47,056 nt of DNA from Armatimonadota bacterium. GTDB taxonomy: Bacteria > Armatimonadota > Fimbriimonadia > Fimbriimonadales > GBS-DC. The stretch spans positions 1 to 47,056 of the forward strand of contig JAIMAN010000017.1 of the NCBI GenBank assembly GCA_023511915.1, in the 5' to 3' direction. The notes beneath the pieces were generated by a model. It saw only the letters and a program-made list of their open reading frames with translations. It made no database searches and had not been told where the DNA came from. Each line of letters starts with the position of its first letter. The stretch's first letter is position 1. A program made the position numbers and the translations under genes. Shown piece after piece: positions 41,231 through 47,056 of the stretch.

Positions 41231-41320
41231 AGTTCGCTCCTCGCTAACCGATGTTGATGATGGCTATACGCTATGGCAATTATAGCACATCGAAGGTTCC
41301 CGATAGGACTGTCAACATGC

Positions 41321-42121
41321 TTAGGTTTTAGACGGCGGTTGGGGCGCGCCGTTCTGGAGTGCGCCGTCCATCAGCGGGCGAATCAGATCCATCGGGATGG
41401 GGAACACCACCGTCGTGTTGCGCTCGCCCGTGATTTCCGCCAGTGTTTGCAGGTAGCGCAATTGCAGTGCGGAGGGTTGCTGCGCGATCATCTGCGCGGC
41501 TTGCACGAGCTTCTCAGCAGCTTGGTACTCGCCTTCGGCAGCGATGATTTTGGCGCGTCGCTCGCGCTCGCTCTCTGCCTGACGCGCCAGCGCACGCTTC
41601 ATCTCTTCCGGCAAAATCACATCGCGCACCTCCACGCTCGTCACCTTCACGCCGAACGCTTCGGTCTGCTCATCGATAATCGATTGGAGCTGTTGATTAA
41701 TCTTATCGCGTCGTGCCAGCAAGTCGTCCAGCTCCGCTTGACCAATCACACTGCGCAGTGTGGTCTGCGCAATCAGGCTGGCGGTCTGGATATAGTCGGT
41801 AATCTGCACGACGGCGTCACGCGGATCCATCACTTTGAACAGTACCACCGCATCCACGCTCACCGACACATTATCGCTGGTAATTGCTTCCTGTCGGGGC
41901 ACATTCATCGTCACGATACGCGTGTCCACAATCCGCGCCGTGTCGATGATGGGAATCAGAAAGATAATTCCCGGGCCTTTCACTGCTTGGAAACGCCCCA
42001 GCCGCAGCACAACGGCGCGCTCCCATTCGGGCAGCACGCGCAGCGCCAACCGTAAGACCACGATAATAAACAGTAGTATCGCAATGCCCGTTGTAGGGAA
42101 CGGATTATCGAAAAAGCCCAT
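41321..42121 (-). CDS. Slipin/stomatin-like SPFH membrane protein
   Basis: The 266-residue protein has one N-terminal membrane helix (about residues 11-30, GIAILLFIIVVLRLALRVL) and an SPFH (band 7) domain (ERAVVLRLGRFQAVKGPGIIFLIPIIDTARIVDTR, NVSVSVDAVVLFKVMDP, TLRSVIGQAELDDLLARRD), then a helical tail (ALARQAESERERRAKIIAAEGEYQAAEKL). Such proteins organise membrane microdomains and are often paired with NfeD, absent here. GGAGGG lies 9 bases before the ATG, and TATACT further upstream. Confidence 0.92.
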   Translation of the reverse strand: MGFFDNPFPTTGIAILLFIIVVLRLALRVLPEWERAVVLRLGRFQAVKGPGIIFLIPIIDTARIVDTRIVTMNVPRQEAITSDNVSVSVDAVVLFKVMDPRDAVVQITDYIQTASLIAQTTLRSVIGQAELDDLLARRDKINQQLQSIIDEQTEAFGVKVTSVEVRDVILPEEMKRALARQAESERERRAKIIAAEGEYQAAEKLVQAAQMIAQQPSALQLRYLQTLAEITGERNTTVVFPIPMDLIRPLMDGALQNGAPQPPSKT

Positions 42122-42235
42122 CGTCCATCGCCCTCCGCGTATAGTATACCCGTAAGACAACGGAAAAAGCCTGATTCCTCCACCCTTGAACATTTTCTCA
42201 TTAATATCGTCCATTCGCACAGGAGGTAGACGCCT

Positions 42236-43246
42236 ATGTATCGCATCGGGATGATTATGAGCATTGTCTGGAGCCTATCCGTGTATATGAGCCCACCGAT
42301 ACAGTCCGAACCGACTCAACAGCCCCAAGCCGACTGGGCGTACAAGCCGTCTGATGGTCCCTACGCTGTACGCGTCGTTCCAACGGTCATTTTGCATGAT
42401 GCCAAACGCGGCAAAGATTTGCAACTGCGCGTGACCTATCCCGACGGGAATGGCTCTTTTCCGATCATTATATGGTCACACGGAGCAATAGCCACGAAAG
42501 ATCTCTATCAGCCCCTAATACGCTATTGGGCGAGCCACGGCTATGTGTGTATCCAACCGAACCACTCCGACTCGGTTGCGCTCACGGGACGCGCGAGGCT
42601 GACTCCCGATACCCTTCGCGACTGGGAGAGCCGTCCCCAAGATATTCGCTTTATTCTGGACTCGCTGGATGCGTTGGAAGCGAAGGTTCCCGAACTCAAG
42701 GGTAAGCTCAACCGCAAGGCGATAGGCGTTGGCGGGCACTCGTTCGGGGCACATACTTCGCAACTTCTGGCGGGCGCAACCAGCGTCCGCAACGGCGCAC
42801 GCAAAAGCCACGCAGATGAGCGTCCAAGAGCCTTTTTACTGATTTCACCGCAGGGTATCACTAGCCAGATGGGGGGACTGGACGCTCGGTCTTGGGAGAC
42901 TCTCACACGCCCCTTTCTTCTGATTACTGGTACAAACGACCGAGGGCTTTCAGGCGAGAACTGGGAATGGCGGCTGGATCCATACAAATATGCCCGCAGC
43001 AGGGAGAAATATCTGCTGGTCATCGAAGGCGCGTTGCACGGCTTTGGTGGGATTACAGGACTGCGTGGGGGTGCGTTCCGCAACGCTGGTCCCGCGAACC
43101 CGACCCATGTAATGTATGTCAAGACTGCCGCGCTGGCGTTCTGGGATGCTTACCTGAAAAACGACAAAGCGGCGAAGCGGTTTCTGCAATCCGACACGAT
43201 GACTCGCCACACAAACGGTCAGGCAAGGTTAGAGAGTAAGCGTTAG
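42236..43246 (+). CDS. Alpha/beta-hydrolase, PAF-acetylhydrolase-like
   Basis: The 336-residue protein has a probable signal peptide, a strand-rich N-terminus and an alpha/beta-hydrolase core: IIIWSHGAIATKDLYQPLIRYWASHGYVCIQPNH (oxyanion HG), the nucleophile elbow GVGGHSFGAH (Ser), and a late His in IEGALHGFGG. It resembles predicted dienelactone hydrolase/PAF-acetylhydrolase-type secreted esterases. An AGGAGG lies 8 bases before the ATG. Base composition is clearly lower in GC than all neighbours, which suggests acquisition. Confidence 0.85.
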   Translation: MYRIGMIMSIVWSLSVYMSPPIQSEPTQQPQADWAYKPSDGPYAVRVVPTVILHDAKRGKDLQLRVTYPDGNGSFPIIIWSHGAIATKDLYQPLIRYWASHGYVCIQPNHSDSVALTGRARLTPDTLRDWESRPQDIRFILDSLDALEAKVPELKGKLNRKAIGVGGHSFGAHTSQLLAGATSVRNGARKSHADERPRAFLLISPQGITSQMGGLDARSWETLTRPFLLITGTNDRGLSGENWEWRLDPYKYARSREKYLLVIEGALHGFGGITGLRGGAFRNAGPANPTHVMYVKTAALAFWDAYLKNDKAAKRFLQSDTMTRHTNGQARLESKR

Positions 43247-43248
43247 CC

Positions 43249-44526
43249 TCACTGCAGCCATCGCAGTACCTGCTCCACGCATCGTTGTGCGGCGCCTTGG
43301 TGTTTCTTAATCAGTTCCGATGCTCGCTGCGCAATTTGCGCGCGTTGTTTGGGGTCACGCAACAAGCGTAGGATGCCCTCTGCGAGCTCTGGAGCGGTTT
43401 GTACCTCAAAACCGACCCCCGCCGCTTTGGCGAGCTGCGCAATATCGCGGAAGTTGTGCGTATGCGCGCCGAAAAAGACGGGCTTGCCGTGCGCCAGCGG
43501 CTGGAACAGGTTTTGCCCGCCCAGCGGTGCGAATGCCCCACCCACGACCGTTACATCAGCCACCCCATATAAGCTTGCCAGCTCGCCGAAGGTGTCCACA
43601 ATCACCACCTGCGCGTGTGCGCCGTCGGACAGGGGCAGTTGGCTGCGACGATGCGGGGTCAGCCCGCGCGCCTGCAGCAGCCGCTCCACCTCGCCAACGC
43701 GCTCCAGATGACGCGGCGCAAGCACCAAGCATGTGTCGGGCAGCGTCGCCCGCACGCGCATGTAAGCGTCCACCACGAGTTGCTCCTCGTCGGGCGTGCG
43801 CGTGCTGCCGACCACCAGCACGGGCGCGCCTTCGGGCAACGATAGGGTCTGCCGCCACTCATCTGCCGTGCGGTCTAACGCGCCCAGCGCCTGGTCGAAC
43901 TTCGTGTTGCCGCACACTTCGATGCGCGACGGCGACGCCCCCAACGCGATGAACCGCGCGGCGTCGGTCGGCGACTGCGCACAGATGAAGTCCACACAGC
44001 GCAACATCGCCGCGTAGATTGGGCGTGCGCGGGGGGCGCGACGCGCGGTGCGGTCGCTAATCCGCCCGTTCAGGATCAGCACGCGCCCGCCCCGACGCCG
44101 CTGCTCGGTCAGCAGGTTCAGCCACAGCTCGGTCTCGAACAGCACCAGCGCGCGCGGCTGAATGCGCCCCAACGCGCGACGCACAGCGAAGGACAAGTCC
44201 AGCGGGCAGTAGATGAAGTAGTCCACCGTATCGCGCAGCGCGCCGAGGGCGGTCTGCTGCCCCGTCGGGGTGGTGGTGCTGAACACGAGTTCGTAGTCGG
44301 GCAGCAGTTGGCGCAGGCGTCGGACGACGGGCTGCGCCGCCAGCGTCTCGCCGACCGACACGCAGTGGATCCACACGCGCGGCTTGTCTGACGGCGGCGG
44401 CACGGGCACGAACCCAAGCCGCTCCTGCCACCGCTCGCGCCACGAACCCGCTGCGATGCGCCACAGCACATACGGAACCCACAACGGCGCAAGCAGCAGC
44501 AGGGCAAGGTTATACAGCGCGCGCAT
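43249..44526 (-). CDS. waaA: 3-deoxy-D-manno-octulosonic acid (KDO) transferase
   Basis: WaaA adds KDO from CMP-KDO to lipid A precursors on the inner membrane. The 425-residue product has an N-terminal anchor (MRALYNLALLLLAPLWVPYVLWR), VWIHCVSVGET (conserved acceptor-site Glu), LFETELWLNLL (usually ETELWPN), and the donor-site motif GGAFAPLGGQNLFQPLAHGKPVFFG. It begins TAATG with the upstream acyltransferase gene. Its presence argues for lipopolysaccharide and a diderm envelope. Confidence 0.93.
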   Translation of the reverse strand: MRALYNLALLLLAPLWVPYVLWRIAAGSWRERWQERLGFVPVPPPSDKPRVWIHCVSVGETLAAQPVVRRLRQLLPDYELVFSTTTPTGQQTALGALRDTVDYFIYCPLDLSFAVRRALGRIQPRALVLFETELWLNLLTEQRRRGGRVLILNGRISDRTARRAPRARPIYAAMLRCVDFICAQSPTDAARFIALGASPSRIEVCGNTKFDQALGALDRTADEWRQTLSLPEGAPVLVVGSTRTPDEEQLVVDAYMRVRATLPDTCLVLAPRHLERVGEVERLLQARGLTPHRRSQLPLSDGAHAQVVIVDTFGELASLYGVADVTVVGGAFAPLGGQNLFQPLAHGKPVFFGAHTHNFRDIAQLAKAAGVGFEVQTAPELAEGILRLLRDPKQRAQIAQRASELIKKHQGAAQRCVEQVLRWLQ

Positions 44527-45203
44527 TATGGCTTCGCCCCCCGTGCAATCGCTTCCGCGCGGTCTTGTAGCGCGTTGATGGCGTTTTCCAACTGCTCTGC
44601 CAGCCGCGCGAAGTCGTCCTTGTCGGCGTCTTCGGGAACCCACACAGGCTCGCCAATCAAAAACGCCGCCCGCGCGAACGGCAACGGGATGAGATACCTG
44701 TCCCAAGTGGGCAGCAGGATGCGCGGGTGCGCGCCGATGCCTGCGGGGTAAATCGGCGCGCGCGCTTTCTGGGCAATCAGCAGCGCGCCCGGCTGGAATT
44801 TGCCGCTGGGTCCGCGCGGACCGTCGGGCGTGAACGCCAGCACCGCGCCCTTACGCACTTCGCGCGCCGCCTCCAACGCCGCCCGTACCCCGCCCCGACT
44901 GGTGGAACCGCGCAGCGTGCGGAACCCGAAGCGCGTGAAGATTTCGTTCTGGATGTCGCCGTCGCGCGACAGCGAAATCATCGCCAAGACGCCCCTGCCC
45001 CGCATGTAGTTCGCGGGGATCAGCGTGCGCCCGTGCCACGAGACCATCACCGCGCCCGTGCCCTCTTGCAGGTGGCGTTCAATCGGTTCCCAGCCCGCCA
45101 CATACAGGCGCAGGGTGCGTCCAAGTCCGCGCGCGAGTGTGTAGCCCAGCCAGCCCAGCCGCTTCGCGCGTCGCTTCTCCCGCTCCGAACTCTCGACCAC
45201 CAC
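44526..45203 (-). CDS. DUF374 lysophospholipid-acyltransferase-like protein
   Basis: The protein belongs to the DUF374 family often found beside waaA: LYVAGWEPIERHLQEGTGAVMVSWHGRTLIP, DGDIQNEIFTRFGFRTLRGSTSRGG, LAFTPDGPRGPSGKFQPGALLIAQKARAPI. It probably acylates a lipid A or other glycolipid intermediate (inference). The start is GTG 45203, 7 nt after TATAAT at 45216-45211; the frame extends further but overlaps the upstream gene. The waaA ATG overlaps its stop. Confidence 0.88.
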   Translation of the reverse strand: MVVESSEREKRRAKRLGWLGYTLARGLGRTLRLYVAGWEPIERHLQEGTGAVMVSWHGRTLIPANYMRGRGVLAMISLSRDGDIQNEIFTRFGFRTLRGSTSRGGVRAALEAAREVRKGAVLAFTPDGPRGPSGKFQPGALLIAQKARAPIYPAGIGAHPRILLPTWDRYLIPLPFARAAFLIGEPVWVPEDADKDDFARLAEQLENAINALQDRAEAIARGAKP

Positions 45204-45210
45204 AACAGGG

Positions 45211-45216
45211 ATTATA
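45211..45216 (-). promoter_or_regulatory. -10 box for the acyltransferase-waaA operon
   Basis: TATAAT in ACGGTATAATCCC on the minus strand, 7 nt before GTG 45203 and immediately past the stop codon of the upstream gene. It decides the start of the acyltransferase gene. Confidence 0.6.
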
Positions 45217-45219
45217 CCG

Positions 45220-45609
45220 TCAGGACTGGCACTCTTGGATGATTGTGCTGGCAAGTTGAATCCATCCCGACTTGCCCGCGAGCCGATTCAGATACTCTGC
45301 CTCTGCTGCGGCGATTCGTTCCATCACGGTGTCGTCGTAGCGGCTCAGGCGAACATACAGGGCAAGGTACTCGTCGTCGATTTCTGGGTCTCGGTACACC
45401 TCCAGAACCAGCTGCGCTTCGGGAAAGTGCTGTTTCGCCGCCTCGACCGCGTGCGAGACCACTTCGGCAAGGTCTACGAATTGCAGGAGGTACGCCCGAA
45501 TCCGTGGTGTGTTGGTGAGCAGCGCGTCTTTGCCAACGCTCTCTAAGAGCGCGTCCACCGTCGCTGCGTCCGCCTCCACGACGGGCGCGCCTGAATAATT
45601 GCTCTGCAT
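45220..45609 (-). CDS. Unknown small protein
   Basis: I do not recognise a family with confidence. The 129-residue product is mostly helical in its first half (VDALLESVGKDALLTNTPRIRAYLLQFVDLAEVVSHAVEAAKQ), then a strand (QLVLEVYRDPEIDDEYLALYVRL) and an Ala/Glu-rich helix. The pattern recalls small uncharacterised genes found next to HEPN or PIN toxins, but no partner is present. ATG 45609 has GGAGA upstream; an ATG at 45627 is an alternative. Confidence 0.6.
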   Translation of the reverse strand: MQSNYSGAPVVEADAATVDALLESVGKDALLTNTPRIRAYLLQFVDLAEVVSHAVEAAKQHFPEAQLVLEVYRDPEIDDEYLALYVRLSRYDDTVMERIAAAEAEYLNRLAGKSGWIQLASTIIQECQS

Positions 45610-45659
45610 GGCTGCTTTTCTCCGCATGCGAATTCTACCCCTTGGGGCTTCAGAGACGC

Positions 45660-46079
45660 CTAATCCCGCCGTTTGGGTAGGTCGGGCTTCTCAAAATAGG
45701 CGCGGTTGCGCTCGGTGAACACCTGCGCACGGAACGCCTCCAGCAGCCGCTCCGCTTCCGACAAGAACCGAAACGACCCCGTCACATCGCCCTGCCAGAC
45801 ATCTTCAATCACCCAGTCGGGCACGGGCATATACACAATCGGCTCAGGCGCGGGGACGCGCACGCTCAGCACGGCGGGTCCGAGGCTGGCGTCTTGGAAG
45901 ATGAACTCCAGCACCACGGCGTCGGGGGTGAAGCGGCTCGCGCCGACCTGGGGCTGGGCGCGGCGCAGGCACTCGCGCAGCGCGGCGGGGTCGTACTCGC
46001 CGACGGGGGGCGGGCTGCCCGCCTGCAACGCGGCGAAAATCGCCTGTACCTGCGCGCGCACGAACTCGCGTAGGCTCAT
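45660..46079 (-). CDS. Unknown small protein downstream of the RibD-type reductase
   Basis: The 139-residue product has no motif I recognise. It has a helical N-terminus (LREFVRAQVQAIFAALQAG), a beta-rich middle (AVVLEFIFQDASLGPAVLSVRVPAPEPIVYM) and a charged helical tail ending KPDLPKRRD. It overlaps the upstream reductase gene by ATGA, so the two are translated together, which hints at a joint role that I cannot specify. Confidence 0.65.
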   Translation of the reverse strand: MSLREFVRAQVQAIFAALQAGSPPPVGEYDPAALRECLRRAQPQVGASRFTPDAVVLEFIFQDASLGPAVLSVRVPAPEPIVYMPVPDWVIEDVWQGDVTGSFRFLSEAERLLEAFRAQVFTERNRAYFEKPDLPKRRD

Positions 46080-46801
46080 TCCGCCCTCCGATAGCGCAAA
46101 AACAGCTCGCTCTCGTTCAGGTACGCCGAAATCAGCGTATAGCGCGGGGCGCGCTCGCGGGGCAAGCCTGCGCCGTCCACCATCGTCGGCAGGTGCGCCC
46201 CGCCCTTGACGCGCGGCGCAAGCGTCAAAAACACCTCGTCCACCAGACCCGCCTCGAAAAAGTAGTAGTTCAGGTTGCCCCCGCCCTCCACCAGCAGGTA
46301 GCGCACCTCGTAGTGCGTGTGCAGGATGCGCACCACTTCGGGGATGTCCACGCGCGTCTCGCCGACCAGATGCACGGTTGCGACGCGCTCCAGCGCGAGG
46401 CGCTTGTCGGGCGGCAGGTGCGTCGGCGCGAACACCAGCGCGCGCCCCGCTTCAGACTTGCGGAAGAAGTCGTGGTCGGTGGGCAACTCGCCGCTGGTGG
46501 TCACCACCGCGCGGTACAGGCGTGGGGGGTAGTTCATATGCTGGTCGGCGCGCAGGGTGCTGCTGCCGATGACCACCGCGTCGGCGCAGGCTTCCAAGCG
46601 GTGCATCAGCAGGCGATCCGTCGCGCTGCCCAGCCCCGCCGCGCTGCTGCCTGGCTCGCCCAGAATCAGCTTGCCGTCCAGCGTCGCGACGGTGTTCGTG
46701 AAGATGTAGGGCCGGTCAGGCGGCGCGGGCGGGAACTCTACCGTCTCGTAGAGTCGCTCTGGGTCGCCCGCCCAGCCCGAGTTGTCCAGCAAGCGTATCA
46801 T
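46076..46801 (-). CDS. RibD C-terminal (dihydrofolate-reductase-like) reductase
   Basis: The 241-residue protein is a stand-alone RibD_C/DHFR-fold domain: TNTVATLDGKLI, GLGSATDRLLMHRLEACADAVVIGSSTLRAD (NADPH and sugar-phosphate region), LLVEGGGNLNYYFFEAGLVDEVFLTLAPRVKGG. It would reduce a riboflavin-pathway-like pyrimidine or a related pterin; without the deaminase domain or other rib genes nearby the substrate is open. TATAAT at 46818-46813 lies 11 nt before the ATG and overlaps a MITE end. Confidence 0.9.
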   Translation of the reverse strand: MIRLLDNSGWAGDPERLYETVEFPPAPPDRPYIFTNTVATLDGKLILGEPGSSAAGLGSATDRLLMHRLEACADAVVIGSSTLRADQHMNYPPRLYRAVVTTSGELPTDHDFFRKSEAGRALVFAPTHLPPDKRLALERVATVHLVGETRVDIPEVVRILHTHYEVRYLLVEGGGNLNYYFFEAGLVDEVFLTLAPRVKGGAHLPTMVDGAGLPRERAPRYTLISAYLNESELFLRYRRAE

Positions 46802-46812
46802 TGTCAGCGGGT

Positions 46813-46818
46813 ATTATA
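46813..46818 (-). promoter_or_regulatory. -10 box built on a MITE end
   Basis: On the minus strand the element terminus CGCGATTGGTAT is joined to AATACCC, giving TATAAT 11 nt before the RibD-type start codon. Confidence 0.5.
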
Positions 46819-46890
46819 CCAATCGCGCGACCAAAGTCCGTAAAAGCAAGTGTAATTGACGACCCTCTCCTTAAGGTTCCTTAAAGGGGT
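46816..46890. mobile_element. MITE-like element, copy 5, right half lost
   Basis: The left arm is intact (ATACCAATCGCG, CCAAAGTCCGTAAAAGCAAG, then CTCTCCTTAAGGTTCC), but after about 46890 the sequence changes to an unrelated repeat. No right end is found before the window stops. Confidence 0.75.
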
Positions 46891-46904
46891 AGGTTTTTTG
46901 CGAG

Positions 46905-47048
46905 CATGCCTACTCGCGGCGTTGACGAGCAGGGTATTTCTGCCGCCATGCGAGCGAGACGCTCGCGCTCCCAGCACGCGCGACGCTGGGAACGCGGGCG
47001 TGCCTGCTCGCGGCGTTGCCGAGCAGGGCATTTCTGCCGCCATGCGAG
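46905..47048. repeat. Two 50-bp direct repeats with a palindromic spacer
   Basis: Bases 46905-46954 and 46999-47048 differ at four positions, with a period of 94 bases. Each contains CTGCTCG...CGAGCAG-type dyads and TTTCTGCCGCCATGCGAG. The spacer has GCGAGACGCTCGC and CCCAGC...GCTGGG palindromes. The open frame on the minus strand here is only the translation of repeats. The array may continue past the window. Confidence 0.85.
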
Positions 47049-47056
47049 CCCCCCGC

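Noticed and set aside
39281-41257. A 658-codon open frame on the plus strand opposite the histidine kinase and dut
   Set aside because: It is a high-GC shadow frame: composition is Val/His/Gln-rich with no family motif, while the minus strand holds two clear genes.
46804-47043. A 79-codon open frame at the right edge
   Set aside because: It is the translation of the 50-bp direct repeats and MITE arm, with no start signal.
46905-47048. A CRISPR array
   Set aside because: Only two units, the spacer is itself palindromic repeat DNA, and no cas gene is present.

Overview
The window is GC-rich, gene-dense bacterial chromosome with about 45 protein genes, no rRNA or tRNA that I can see, and no transposase, integrase or phage gene. 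A diderm cell is suggested by an OstA/LptD-like envelope protein, a KDO transferase (waaA) and a DUF374 acyltransferase. A prepilin-like protein with the H-X9-DG tail signature, an McsB-type arginine kinase, a DUF4838 glycoside-hydrolase-like protein and the style of the small secreted proteins fit Armatimonadota (Fimbriimonadia-like). That placement is inference; no 16S gene is present.

Layout. 1-3.3 kb: a secreted FAD oxidoreductase cut by the left edge, divergent from trpC and a metallophosphatase. 3.3-8.1 kb: a minus-strand run of sugar-phosphate isomerase-like protein, tilS, ECF sigma factor, zinc-finger anti-sigma and a PDZ protein that looks like a catalytically dead HtrA. 8.1-13.2 kb: secreted protein, repeat cluster, amidohydrolase, cytochrome c lipoprotein, acyl-CoA dehydrogenase. 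13.2-18.1 kb: cysS, a possible non-coding RNA with a strong terminator, carA, and an LptD-like gene containing a large in-frame block of repeats. 18.1-23.2 kb: asd, ftsY, mcsB, a divergent trio (membrane protein, zinc ribbon, GNAT) and a DedA/YqaA-like protein. 23.3-31 kb: DUF4838 protein, two small unknowns, rimO, DUF433, thrS lacking TGS, an unknown, sua5/tsaC, folB. 31-34.7 kb: prepilin, a plsY-AMMECR1 fusion, trpF with an in-frame repeat insertion, EamA transporter. 34.7-41.2 kb: ADP-ribosylglycohydrolase-like, C26 amidotransferase, deacetylase-aminopeptidase-CDGSH operon, dut and a histidine kinase. 41.3-47 kb: slipin, alpha/beta hydrolase, waaA and acyltransferase, two unknowns, a RibD-type reductase and a repeat-filled right end.

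Three themes run across the window. First, most transcription-unit heads carry a TATAAT-like box only 6-11 nt before the start codon, which predicts widespread leaderless mRNAs. Second, several families of palindromic repeats are scattered through it: a MITE-like element with CCAATCG ends next to TA, a hairpin pair ending in GGAGTGC/GCACTCC, and a CCCTCTCCC...GGGTGAGGG family. Third, these repeats have entered coding sequences (tilS, trpF, the LptD-like gene) without breaking frame, so they appear to be translated. The repeat-in-gene insertions and the PlsY-AMMECR1 fusion are the most unusual observations.
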